Of a stretch of DNA of 64,000 nt, positions 44,301-56,500 are shown one piece after another. The first letter of the stretch is position 1. Each line of letters starts with the position of its first letter. The notes under the pieces are model-generated. The model searched no databases, was not told the origin of the DNA, and saw nothing but the letters and a program-made list of their open reading frames with translations. The stretch is from contig CM059187.1 of the NCBI GenBank assembly GCA_030323885.1, forward strand, positions 124,822,525 through 124,886,524, read 5' to 3'. The DNA comes from Branchipolynoe longqiensis. Taxonomy: Eukaryota; Annelida; Polychaeta; Phyllodocida; Polynoidae. Position numbers and translations under genes: made by a program.

Positions 44301-44766
44301 TTTCATCCTGGTCATTTAATTCATTTTCTGTTGCATTGTGGTCATTTAGTTCACTTCCAGTTGCATCATGATCATTCAGTTCACTTCCAGTTGTATTGTG
44401 GTCATGTAGTTCACTCCGAGTTGCATTAAGGTCATTGGGTTCATTTCCAGTTGTATCGTGGTCATTCAGTTCATTTCCAGTTGCATCATGGTCATGTAGT
44501 TCATTTCTAGTTGCATCGTGGTCATGTAGTTCACATCCAGATGCATTGTGGTCATTCAGTTCACTTCCAGTTGCATCATGGTCATTCAGTTCACTTCCAG
44601 TTGCTTTTGGAGGCGTGTTTCGTTCATGCTGGATAAAAGTTTCAGAAGGATGCTGGGAATCAGGACCATTGTCACTCAGGTTTTCACTAGGTTCTGATGA
44701 TGGGGGAGCAAGATCTCTATCACAACCATCGATACCTATGGAGCCTGCATATTCTTGCTGGGATTT
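39913..44766 (-). CDS. zinc-finger / tyrosine-recombinase-like / SANT-like protein, spliced, 5' end missing
   Basis: Three phase-compatible exons (44,766-41,991; 41,577-41,491; 40,139-39,913) give 1,029 residues without a start codon, so at least one 5' exon is missing. In order: an acidic N-terminus with 23 copies of a 10-residue repeat (ATGSELNDHD); a C2H2-like finger (YYCHYCQIPQSKLPRHLQAK); a C2HC-like finger (CEKCYGYFVRTDLWKHKC); a long helical region; a tyrosine-recombinase-like domain; an acidic linker; and a C-terminal Myb/SANT-like segment (KRKMWNEDESDAVLKHL). Recombinase signatures are NRRRQGEASKL (first Arg), TRLRKQLAT (second Arg; the preceding His is Thr), MGHDIRVHREYY (His and candidate Tyr). 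Similar multi-copy proteins of unknown function are familiar to me from fish and invertebrate genomes. Whether it is a host gene or a Crypton-like mobile gene is open. Confidence 0.82.
40140..41490 (-). other. intron of the zinc-finger/recombinase gene
   Basis: AT-rich intron. A TG/TA microsatellite lies near 41,250-41,310. No other feature recognised. Confidence 0.7.
41491..41577 (-). CDS. zinc-finger/recombinase gene, acidic linker exon
   Basis: An 87-bp exon (phase 1 to 1). The acceptor TTATTTTATTTTCAG precedes AAGTTGAGGAG, and the donor GTACCA follows CAAGAG. It encodes VEEYATGKLDSDEEEKESEQ and the residues leading to LSR. Confidence 0.82.
41991..44766 (-). CDS. zinc-finger/recombinase gene, large exon
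   Basis: A 2,776-bp exon, open throughout. The acceptor is CTTACAATCAACAG before AAATCCCAGCAAG. The donor is GTATGT directly after GATGAAG; without splicing a stop would follow two codons later. It encodes the repeat region, both zinc fingers and the recombinase-like domain. Confidence 0.88.
43921..44610 (-). repeat. coding minisatellite, 23 units of 30 bp
   Basis: Every unit is exactly 30 bp, and no unit introduces a stop in the reading frame of the exon. The consensus peptide is ATGSELNDHD, with N/H, S/N and D/N exchanges. Apparent His-rich open frames on the opposite strand are shadows of this repeat. Confidence 0.93.
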
Positions 44767-45145
44767 CTGTTGATTGTAAGCAACAAAAGAGAACCGATTA
44801 GATTTTAATTAACCAAATTCATGACCTTTTCAGTTACTTTCAATTAAGCTAAAACAATGATGAATAAAATAAGTGAGTATATATATATATGTTTTTAAAG
44901 GCCACATGGCTTTCTCAGATTTCTGGCCATAATACTCTAGGAGCTAGCTGTATTCGAGTATACAGTTTTATGCACATTCAGTTTGACTTTGGATTTTGGT
45001 TACTGATGATCTGGGAATGTACAAAAGTTTGGTCATCTGGTGTGGATCAGGTGTGGTAAGTAGCCATCTTGGATTCAAGATTGTCACCACTGTCTATAGG
45101 AAATGTATTCTTTAAACAGCATTAAGATACTTGCTGTCTTTTAAT
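44767..45145. other. upstream intron or flank of the minus-strand gene
   Basis: AT-rich and non-coding. The missing 5' exon(s) should lie in this direction, but I see no confident candidate. Confidence 0.4.
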
Positions 45146-45480
45146 ATTTTACGACATTTAGGATACTATATGTCAACAAACACAGCTTGGTTCATCAGAC
45201 AACTGAGGACAAATCTCACATTCATACAGCAGACTCATTGTAGCACAGGTTGGATTATGAAACAAATGAGGACATATCATGCGCACACTGACATCACTCA
45301 TTTTTACACAGCTTGGTTTATCGACCAACTGAGGACATATCACACACATACAGTAGAATCGTACCACAGTTTCACATAGGAAAGAACTTGGAAGATATCA
45401 CACACACACACACACACAGACAGAAGACTTGTAAGATAACTTGGTTCAGGAAAGACCTGAGGACACATAATGCCTACAGT
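45146..45480. repeat. CAACTGAGGAC interspersed-word region, copy 2
   Basis: Four degenerate units of about 65-75 bp. The best pair reads ACAGCTTGGTTYATC..CAACTGAGGACATATCACA. (CA)n lies at 45,402-45,418. The core word is shared with 36,225-36,515. Confidence 0.7.
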
Positions 45481-46000
45481 ACACAATAGGAAACATGAGA
45501 ATGCTGTGAGGCAATCATGAGTACTTGGTGATTGCAATCATGACAAAATTGCAAATTATAATTCTATAGTGTGGTCACAGATCATGAGAAGACATTGGTT
45601 ATAGACAAGTCCATTACTGTTTTCTAACAATTGAAAATTTGAATCTTGAGGAAGTCAGTCATGCGATGTGCCCAAGGATCAGACATATTCAAAACCAAAT
45701 TCTTCCAGTGTGGTCACTAAATATGGCTCATGACAGCCATATTTAGAATTTTGTCACCAGTTGGCAATGATCCCATATCAAACTTATTTTTTTCTGTATT
45801 GAATAATATGAGTACCTTTAGCATTGGACATTCTACCGTATGAACATTACAGGTCATGAATCGTCTTCCAGGATGACAACTGGTCATTCAAAGAACAATC
45901 ACCTATGAAGCCTCATGACGACAGCCTCCCAATTTTTGGTCTTTTAGTGGGGCCTAACAATTACAGACCAGGTTCATTGTAATATGGCTTGGATTATTGG

Positions 46001-46500
46001 NNNNNNNNNNNNNNNNNNNNNNNNNNNNNNNNNNNNNNNNNNNNNNNNNNNNNNNNNNNNNNNNNNNNNNNNNNNNNNNNNNNNNNNNNNNNNNNNNNNN
46101 NNNNNNNNNNNNNNNNNNNNNNNNNNNNNNNNNNNNNNNNNNNNNNNNNNNNNNNNNNNNNNNNNNNNNNNNNNNNNNNNNNNNNNNNNNNNNNNNNNNN
46201 NNNNNNNNNNNNNNNNNNNNNNNNNNNNNNNNNNNNNNNNNNNNNNNNNNNNNNNNNNNNNNNNNNNNNNNNNNNNNNNNNNNNNNNNNNNNNNNNNNNN
46301 NNNNNNNNNNNNNNNNNNNNNNNNNNNNNNNNNNNNNNNNNNNNNNNNNNNNNNNNNNNNNNNNNNNNNNNNNNNNNNNNNNNNNNNNNNNNNNNNNNNN
46401 NNNNNNNNNNNNNNNNNNNNNNNNNNNNNNNNNNNNNNNNNNNNNNNNNNNNNNNNNNNNNNNNNNNNNNNNNNNNNNNNNNNNNNNNNNNNNNNNNNNN
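46001..46500. other. assembly gap (500 N)
   Basis: Exactly 500 undetermined bases, a conventional gap size, so the true length is unknown. Order and orientation across it cannot be checked from the sequence. Confidence 0.99.
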
Positions 46501-49500
46501 CTAGGTGAGACTGAAAGCACATGTATGGAATATTTTTGCACGCTCTTTCGCATGTGTAAAGACCCGTATGTCCCCCGCTCGTGGCTGCAGCCGCTCAGAG
46601 AGCACCAGGAGCAGCTCGCAACAATGGCATTGGACTGGGACTGGGAATCATGTATTATGTGGTCGGAACGTGTGTTTTCGATGATCGACGATGGCCGTCT
46701 GCCCAAAGGATGGAATGATATATACGCGATAAAAGACGTGCAGTGAGACGCATGTGCGGTCGGCTCACGACTGGCCACAAAAAAGGGCAGGGCCACTGAC
46801 TACTAGTACTAGAAACGCACCGAAGACTACGACACCAGAAGGCGAGAATTCTCAACTGAAACCGATGGCCGCCCATGCCATCAGTGGAACTGGGGTGGTG
46901 ACTGCGGCCACTCTGAGACACACGGAACCCTGCGGATTGCTATTGCCACGTTTGCGCTTGGTGCGCAAATAAATACAGGCGATCGAACCCGCACTGTGAG
47001 AATGAGGGCAACAACAAGAAACGTGCGCTGGAGAAGAAAAGCGCAGCAGACTGCCCCTCGAACACCAACGGCGAATCTTCCGGCCGCCAGGATTTTTAAT
47101 AACTCGGCCTATGATATCACCGGCAGTACGCACACACGATCACCGTCCTGCGTCACCGCCCGAGCACCCATACGCACACAACAACAAAAACGGTGAGCGC
47201 CATCACTAGTCATAACCATGTCTGTAACCGCCTCCTCGGCCCCTTCGACGACCCACCGTTCCCCCCCCTGGGCACAGACGAGCCGAATGATGACTCGCCC
47301 TAAAAAGAATACCAACGAGAGGCGGGTCATCGTCGATTTAAGCTACCCCAGAGGGGACAGCGTCAATGCAGGCATCCGGAGAGGACAATACCAAGGGAGA
47401 CCATCCACCTACACGCTGCCGGGAATGATGGACCTGGCAGACGAAGTCAAGCTCAATGGTAGAACATGCTACATCTGGTCCATGGACCTGGCCAGGGTAT
47501 ATCGCCAGTTCCGGGCCTTCCCGCTCTCCATCCCCTTGTACGGCATAGTGTTGCATGGGAAATCCTACTTCGATGTCGCACCACCGTTCGGATGTCGCAC
47601 ATCCTCGATGGGATGTGCCAGAACAACAAGTGCAATGGACCCGTGGGCACCATGGCTTGTGCTACCTCGACGACTTTGTCAGGGTGGTCCCAAACATCAT
47701 GAAGGCCAAGGAAGCCTACCAAGAAATAGTCACCCTCGCCACAGACCTGGGCGTAGAACTCTCAACCGCCAAATGTGTCCCACCCACCAAATGCCTCAAA
47801 TGGCTGGGATACAGCATATCAGCCGAGGAGATGCAGCATATCTAGCTTGCAGACATCCTCGCAGAGTGCAAGCTATGGACGATGGGCCGACGCGCGTCCA
47901 GAAAAGACCTACAGCGCCTCGTCGGCCGACTACAACACATCGCCCGGTGTGTGACCCCAGGCAGGCGCTTCATGGCCAGGATACTGAGCTCCCTGTGAGC
48001 GGTGCCATCCGTCGGGAAGCACGTCATGCTGGATGAGATCGTCCTGGATGTATCCTGGTTCCTCCGGTATGCCGAGACCACGAATGGAGTCATACTCCTG
48101 AAGCCTCCGCCGACCCAAGATATGGATCATCGAGTGCGACTCGACCCTGAAAGGGGATGGGGCCTACTCCCCACAGATTACATCTCCGAAGAGTACCCAG
48201 ACGACATCACCAGGGAAGGCTAGAACATTAACCATCTGGAGGCACTCAACCTGGTGGTGGCACTCAACAACCTAGCCCCGCCAGACCATCAGGACTATAC
48301 AATTGTCATTAATACTGACAACCAAGCCTCCCAGGTCGTCCTGTCGAACGGCGCAGGCCGTGACCATGTGCTCTGCGCGTGTGCGTGTTAGGTGTGGAGA
48401 TTTGCGGCCAACCACAGCACATAAACCTGGCACAGAACTGATCCTGGCCGATGCACTAAGCAGGCGCTACACAGACTCCGATGTGGACAGAAAGGCCCGC
48501 ATCATGTGCATGGAAAAAGGCCTGACCCGGACCCGAGTGGAGCACCGCGTCAACGGCTTCGGCGCCACCATTTAAAGGATGAGACCTGGGAAGCTCTTTA
48601 TATCTGCCTCTCTCTTCCCAGGTCCGACGTTGCCCACTTGCCCCGGTGTCATCACCCTGCTGAAGGCTGGCCTAGCCACTGGCATGTGGCGTAAATAGAT
48701 GCACCAAGTCCGGAAATACACCAGATTCGCCGACACCCACGGGTTCGATCCTCGACGCCCCAACCAGCTGGACGTCATGACATTCACCGCTCACCTGAAT
48801 GACACCTTACAATCGCTGGGCGCCATTTATAATTACCTCAGCAGTGCCTGCATGTGGACAAGACTGATGGGCGGGTCCCATAAAGGATTTGACACCTACC
48901 CCGCCCAGCTCGTGAAGAGGGGTGTGGCACGCACATCCGAACACTGCCCGAGTCCGGCCCCACCCATAACACCTAGGCACATCTACAACATCATTAAATA
49001 CTTCAAGGCAGCAGTGGCAGCAACATGAGTACTCGCCGCAGTGACTCTCGTGGCTTACTTCACCCTAATCTGGCAGAGCAACCTCCTTGTCACCAACGGG
49101 TGCCACTCCCCGCACACCTTATTGCGAAGTGACGTGAAGGAAGACCGAGACGCGTTAAACATACGAGTACGCGCCACAAAAACCACCCGATCTCCAGCCG
49201 ACGCCTATACTGTCTGACTTCCAGCCATACCTGGGTCTCCGTGCTGCCCGCTAGTGGTGTGGAACTACAACAAACGGAATTGACTGCCCCATATGACACC
49301 GGCATTCACCATCCCCGACGGCGGGGCGTTCAGCCTTCACACCCTCACGCTCGCCATATGGAGAGCCCTACGAGCCGCGGGCCACCAGCTTTCCAAGCCC
49401 TTCACGCTGCATAGCCTCAGGAGGGGCGGGGCCCAGGCCTGCGCTCGAGCAGGCGCCCACCATGAGGACATCTGTTAGCTGGGCACCTGGAGGTCCGATG

Positions 49501-49700
49501 AGATGAACTCTTACGTCCCCAAAAAGGCGTTCTCTGCAACCACTCAGGCGCTCTCCTCCCTATTTGGTTGAGTGCGCTGTATTGTTCTTCTTGTATTGTT
49601 CTTCTCTCATTGTCCCTTCATAGTCATTATTGTAGTCATGTATTGTTCTTCTGTTAATGTCCTGCCTGCCTGATTGAATAAAAGCGATTTATGCCACTTC
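46501..49700 (+). pseudogene. decayed YR retrotransposon (Ngaro/DIRS-like)
   Basis: In order: the end of a Gag-like ORF (46,501-46,743; WSERVFSMIDDGRLPKGW); RT (47,310-47,830; RRVIVDLSYPRGDSVNAGI, WSMDLARVYRQF, PPFGCRTSS, then after a frameshift YLDDFVRVVPN); RNase H remnants (48,300-48,480; INTDNQAS, ILADALSRRY); a recombinase N-terminal part (48,690-49,028); and its catalytic part (49,040-49,570; HSLRRGGAQACARAG, LGTWRSDEMNSYVPK). Frameshifts near 47,610 and several stops (e.g. after MQHI near 47,845, and between DIC and LGTW) kill it. An AATAAA lies at 49,677. The 5' part is lost in or beyond the gap. It is a different lineage from the DIRS at 15 kb. Confidence 0.85.
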
Positions 49701-50388
49701 TGTTCCGTTGTGAATTGTTCATGTTAGCATAACATAGGTAATTCTCGGCGGAACGGGAAGTGGTAGGGATCCCTCCGCTGCTGCAGTTGTCGCCACCTGT
49801 CAAAATTCCCACAAACTAAACTTACACTGCTAATGCTACCGACCCGCACAGATATTCCAGGCCGCAACCATCTACGATCGCGCCATCTTCCGCCAAACGC
49901 CCAAACAGGGCTGCGCCCGATATATGTAGCCATCCGGCTGCCACCATCTATGGTGGCACTGCCGGGCGTCAAACTTGCGAATCAATACCAATCTTGTCGC
50001 CACCCAGTGGGTTCTTTCCAGCGCTGATGTCACACAACTACTCCATCGCTCACTTGCCACCTGGATACGAACCCGCAAGGTCAGGTTGATCGCCCGTAAC
50101 TTTGCAACCGCCCACCCCTCAACTAACGAAAGACACTCTAACAGCTGGGGTTGAGAACGCTGATTGTCCTGTATGCATTACCTTATATGTTGCTAGGACG
50201 TAAAACAACAAGAAACAGACATATATATATTACATATAGACATATATATATATTACATATATATATATATTACATTTCTATTGTAACTTGTTACTTTCAT
50301 TAGTTGCTAGTAAGACATTAAGGTCTGCAGTGAAAGGGTTTTACTGTACAGTCGTTATCACTACAGTGTTGGTCTCCCCACGTTACAG
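49701..50388. other. anonymous DNA, SINE-A tail and TA tract
   Basis: A SINE-A tail fragment at 50,172-50,215 (ACCTTATATGTTGCTAGGAC) is followed by TA-rich sequence. No exon recognised before 50,389. Confidence 0.5.
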
Positions 50389-50560
50389 TCAGTGCCGACG
50401 AGCTGGTGAGCCGACTGGAGTGCCACAACTTCAACACCACAAGGGACTTCCACAGCAAAGTGTACAAGAAGGGCGACCTCCCAGTAAGGGCCCACTATGG
50501 CTACTCATCTCGCGTCGAAGAAGTTATCGTCACGGCTTCACAGGGATGGCTGTTAGACGG
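50389..50560 (+). CDS. Enpp: ENPP exon A (phosphodiesterase domain, late part)
   Basis: The acceptor is CCCACGTTACAG; an alternative AG four bases later would also keep frame with a suitable previous exon. It encodes [31 protein letters not shown] and [15 protein letters not shown]. The donor is GTCAGT. It ends in phase 2. Confidence 0.85.
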
Positions 50561-53500
50561 GTCAGTCCTATACTGTTTATTATTAAATGTGCATAGTCGG
50601 ATAAAAGCATCGAATTTTCACTAGTAAGACACTTATCTATATTTGAACCTCCATATCCAACTTGGATACTGGTGCACTTATTAAGTATTTGATGCAACAT
50701 AGTAGGGCATACTAAGTCAATTTAATAGAACCTGTTACTGCTGAAGCCTATGGGATCAGGGTTTTGATAAGCACACCAAAATCAATTTGGCATGTTTAGA
50801 CTTCCAATATCTTCAAATTTAGTCATTTTAATGGAAAGTTACTTCAAACTGAAGTAACGTGGATAATAGTGATCAACCTAATATATTTATCTCAGAAAAT
50901 GACAGAAACTCAAAGCCATCAGACTATGCAGCTTTAATGGAATTGGCTCATAATTCCGAATTGTGGTTGATCCGGCGGGAAGCCCGAGACGCCACCTCGC
51001 GGGCCCTCACCGAACCTCCCCTCCTTCCCGCCTTCCCTCTGACCTGCATTCGGGCTCCAGACTCTCACGTCCATGGATTTACCGCACCCACCCACCCTCT
51101 TTTTGTAGCCCACTGCGTGGGGGTCGGCTCCCGGGCCTACCTCCTCCCAAGTCCTTCCGGGCCCCTCTGCGGAGGTGGATGAGGTCGACTGACCTGCACA
51201 GGAACATTGCCTCCTATGTACTACCCCGATTGTTTACCTGTACCTGTTTCCTTGAATAAACCCTCCCTCTTACTCCCACTTCCGTCTCGGGCTTCCTCTG
51301 TCCGGATCATACATATGTAAATAAATCAAATAAAAAATGATCAACTTGTCTGATGCCCGTGCTACACACGTCGAGATTGGGTCGCAAGTCCTGGAGATTT
51401 TCTATTTTCAGTTAATTATCGGTTAGTATAAGCTAGCTGCCCGGCTTCTTTGTTTAGCATAGTTTGTATCGGAATCCGAACAAGCTGTACTCCCCAGCAT
51501 AGTCTGCGCTCATCCCTCCAAGGGCGTGTCACTGTCAATAATGATGCACTGATTATATCTTCATGTATAGCGGACTGCTCAGAGCGAGTAATGGAGGAGC
51601 CCATGGATTCGACAATATTTACGAAGACATGCAGGTAGGTGAACACAACATCACAGTGGTTGTAACCCCTAATTTATTCAATTTTAGTCCACAGTCAACA
51701 GGGGATGTCTGCTACTCAGAATATCCGCTAAAATATGCATTGCAATAGATGATTTCTAAGGACACTGGAGGAAATAATGTTCTGTGTTGCAGTAGCTCAA
51801 TTTGCAGCATTTCTATGAAAAAGGTCTATTTCCTTTATTGGTATTGTACGAGTTCTATTGGGACTAGGCACACACACTTACTATTATGTTTTGTTTTTAG
51901 TTTGCACTAAGTTAGTTCGCACAACTAAAAACGAATGGGTTGGATACATATTATATATATGTATATATTATATATATATAATAGTTTACCTACATAATGA
52001 ACAAGAGGAAGACATGATAGTGGGTTAGATTGTATTTTGTCTGGCTAGAGGGACAAATGCCCCTTGCCTAAAAAGAAAAGATTTCTCGGCGGTAAGTGAG
52101 TAGGACAGTGAGCAGGCGAGCGGTGGCGCCACTGTCGGAGCTGAAGCCTGAGCAGTAGATGAGTAGGCGAGGCTCAACCACCCAATCACTGGTGTGTGGG
52201 TGTTATTATACTCGCATAATTCTTATACAGCATATCTATATACTATATATATATATATATATTCGCACATGGAGAAGAGATAAGGATATACACAAATTGT
52301 AAGAATTGTTTTAGCAGAACCAATCATTGCTTGCTTACATTTGAAATAAATGTTTATATTTAATTCCTGAGCACTTCCAATAATTTCTAGGACATCCATT
52401 ATACTGGATGAGAACCACCAGGTGCAAATGTGGTACTGGTAGACTATCATCTCTCAGCCACTCACTCAAAATCATGGTTGTTTCACATAAAGAAGAGACT
52501 TCATTGAGCTCTTACTGGATCAAAATTGCACCCAAGTTGGCCGAAGCCATTTACAACGTCAGTTTCCAAGTTTGCATGCACATGTATTCATGAATTTAAA
52601 ATCATGAATCAATGCAGACTAACATGCAGATCTGCAGCATTTTTCTTTTATGGCAATCTGTATTTTTCACATAAGCTCCTGTATGAATCTGTATGAATCT
52701 GTATCACATAATAATTCATATACACATGTCTCACATACCATATAAACATGTGAATACAATTACATAATTATTTTACTCAAAAATGATATAACCAAACTAC
52801 ATTACATTCACATACAACACTGATCATTGTGGCCAAACATTGGCTGCATGTGTTGCTGATTTCACCAGTATCAGCTGAGACAGCCAACTGGTGATTTAGT
52901 TCGTTCATTTATAATTGATTTAGTTAGGCAATAATAATAAACAAAATGATTCGCAGAGCCTTCAAATACTTGGACGAAAAATGCTGATCACTTTGTATAA
53001 GAGCCAAGTAGAGCCAATACTAGAGTATGGAGTCACTATATGGCACCCAACATTGAAGAAGGATATTAAATCGATTGAAGCTGTTCAGAGAAGGTTAACT
53101 AAGCTACTGCCAAATCCGGAGGTACCTCAGTTATCCAGACAGACTCAGGAGACTCAAATTACCAAGCCTCACATACAGAAGATTTCGTGGGGACATGATC
53201 AACACGTGGAAGTTCCTGAATGCTGAGTTTAATGTGGATGAGGCCTTGCTATTCAGACGCATACAGAGAAGCAATACCAGAGGTCACTCCAAGAAGCTTG
53301 TCAAGCCAAGGTACAACGGCTCACTCAGAGGGGCCTTCTTTTCACAGCGAGTGATAAACATGTGGAATGAGCTACCGGAAGAAGCGGTGGAAGCAGCTAC
53401 CATGAATCAATTCAAGAATGTGCTGGACAGGGCCTGGGCCAGAGAAACATTCCCGTATGATTTCGAGGCTGCATACCATTAGAGCTGAGAGCTACAAGCT

Positions 53501-56500
53501 TTGTATAGGCTACCACAAGCCTGCATCAAAGAAGAGGATAATAATAATAATAATTGTTCCATCATACTGTGCTGTTGTGGAATGCATATAAGGGAATAAT
53601 GTGGTTACACATTTTTATTTCAATAAATTTAACTAAAAATCTGTATAAAAATGGAGTATGACCATGTCACTAAAAATAACACCAAAATCGTATCGGATAC
53701 GGGTAACCCATATCATGTGGCATGTCTGGACATGGGTTAATTGTCTGGGTATGCCCGTCAGGAAACTGATGCATTCCAGATTGTGTTTATTATATATTAA
53801 ACTAACATATTAGTATCTTATTAATAATGGAGTGTTCGATTGATCTGCAGGGGCTGTTTGCGGCGTATGGCCCAAGTTTGAAGAACATAGCCATTGAGCC
53901 ATTTGAGAGCATCGAGCTCTACAACCTAATGTCAGGTAGGGAACTGCTCTAGCAATTAAAATTGCATTGTCCGATGGTTTTGAGTTTCTGTCTTTTTCTG
54001 AGATAAATACATTAAGTTTATTGTTATAATCTACAATTCTTTAGTTTGAAGTAACTTTGCTTAAAAATGAGTAATTTAGAAGATATTTGAAGTGTAAACA
54101 TACAGAATTAATTTTGGCATGCTTTATTCCTCTACCTGACTTCATGACATCTAGTTCTCTCAGGTAAAAATGTAGCTACATTGACAGTATGCAGCTGACT
54201 TACGGTGAAAATAAAGCTATTCCCATGTCTCTTTTCACATTCCTTGTGCCTTGCCAGCAATGACTTTAAAATTGATATGTGTCGCTTCCTAGCCAGGCGC
54301 TTGGCATTATTAGGATATGGCAAGGACTAATTGGCTCAGTGTCAGGATAATCCCACTCACAGGTGCTGCCGGCCTGGTCTCCCAGTGGGGCAGAACTTTA
54401 AAGTCGCCATGAGTGCGCACTGTCACAAGTCGGTACCCATCCTGATATGACCTTAGATGTTGCCAGGACGTTTAAACTCCAACAACCAACCAACTATATA
54501 TATCATTCTTACTCATTGGTTTCTTTCAGTGGCATCATTTACATTGATATATTCAGTGAAAATTCTTCGTGTTTTTTTTTTACCCCCGGCGTTGCTTTCA
54601 GTTGAACCTAGTTGTTCCCGGTGCTGTAGGATTAGTTCTGAAGACACTAGATATTGCTAGGACGTAAAACAAAAACAAACAAACAAACAATGGCAGACAT
54701 CATGTGGAATTCCCGCGTGTTTGTCCTCCATGCGTCTTTTTTTTAATACCCCCCCCCACAAAAAAGAAATATACAAATAATAACACATATACCAATACCG
54801 ATAATGTCTATAGATATCACATTTTCCCTGCAGACATATTGGGTATCACTCCTGAGCCCAATAACGGTACCACAGGTCGCCTCTATGAAGTGCTGCGTCA
54901 CCCTCCGCCCTACCCTGCCGAGGCGCCCCCTGGTAGCGACTACCGCCCCGCCACCTTCCCACGTGACCGGGTAGACAGGGACGCGCGCAGAGCCGCCTCG
55001 GACTGCAACTGTACCTCTCAGGTGAGTCTCACCGGACGCCGTGCCCAAGGCGGTTGAGTGTGCACTGTCACAAGTGGCTAGCCGTCCTGATATGACCTTA
55101 GACAAACAAGCAAACTGAGGTGAGTCTTGAGCCGTGTTCACACGGGCGGTGTGAATCGATTCGTAGAAATCGACTTGTATAGTTCGGGTTACATTTCGCG
55201 TCTGAGTCGGATTAGGGCTGAATCGATTCCTGTGATCCGCATATTGTAAACCACTTGTAGAGGTCGATTACTTAGATCGATTTCTGTAGATCGATTTATT
55301 TTGCCCGTGTGAATGCACTGAGGCGGATTAAGGACGTCACACGCATGCGCAGTCGAGACCTTAGTTTGTTGACTTTCCAGTCGATCAAAAGCGCATATTA
55401 TATAATTTAGTCTATGAAACCGCTAGCTGGGCACAGATATTTTTTTCATCATTTATTTTAATGTTTTCACTGCCCAGCAGAAGTTTTGATCGTTCCAAAC
55501 CAATACGATTCAGTCCATACATATCTAGGTCGAACCCACTCTCTCGTGGTGACGTCGCCTAACCGAAAACTGGCGCTGGTCAGACTGAACTTGCTCATGC
55601 GCATATATTGATTTCCGGCCCAAGTATTGCCCATGTGAACGGGCCGCTAATTCGATTCCTAGTATTCGCCTTGTCTAAATCGATTTATAATTTTCCCGTG
55701 TGAACACGGCTTTCGATGGGGGTGGGGGATGTCTTGTCTTGGAAGATTTATACTGCCTATCATGGATAAATCTGAATAGACTTGTTTTCACCATTAGACA
55801 GTTTGTCGATAGAAAGCCCGAGCCTACACTTTTACCGACCCAAGGGATTTGTAACCTCCCACACCACATAGACATGGTATGAGAGCAACTGGCCTTTGAT
55901 GATGCTGTAAGTTATACACAGCGGTGGAAATCTAAATTGGCAGAGGTGGGGGCTACAAGGAATCAAACCACTGACCTTCATATTAGGAGTCTGACCTAGA
56001 AAAAAGTCAGACACTCTAGCCATTCTGCTACAGAGAACACCACAAATGTGCACGTCACGGTGAGGGGTGGAGGTATATGGCTGATCGGCCTGATGTGGGT
56101 GTGGGGTGTGTGGTTTGTGGTTTGGATTGGGGTTGGGATGCTTGCTGAACACTGGCTGGTTTTCGCCCAAGTAACATAGGGCGAATTAAATCATTGCCTT
56201 ACAAAATAGACATTTATCGCTACCTCCCATGATGTTCAGCAATCATTATGAGTAGCCTTGGGTATAAAAAAGAAAAAACACCCCAAAAACACACACACAC
56301 AAACGCTAGAACTCTTCACCATACATATCAGATACCACATCTAGTAAATATGATAAATGGATATGCGATAGATGTATTGCATATTAATGGGGTGTTCGAT
56401 TGATCTGCAAGCGCTGTTTGCGGCATATGGTCCAAAGCGTGAAGATATATCGCATATCATGAACAGTTTTGTGTGCATCATACCTATGGAATACTAGCTG

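Noticed and set aside
43941..44429. 162-codon His-rich open frame on the plus strand
   Set aside because: It is the complement of the 10-residue coding repeat of the minus-strand gene, which has better context (splice sites, flanking fingers).
45954..46796. Open frames crossing the run of N
   Set aside because: Frames through undetermined bases carry no information. Only the part from 46,501 was kept, as the end of a Gag-like region.
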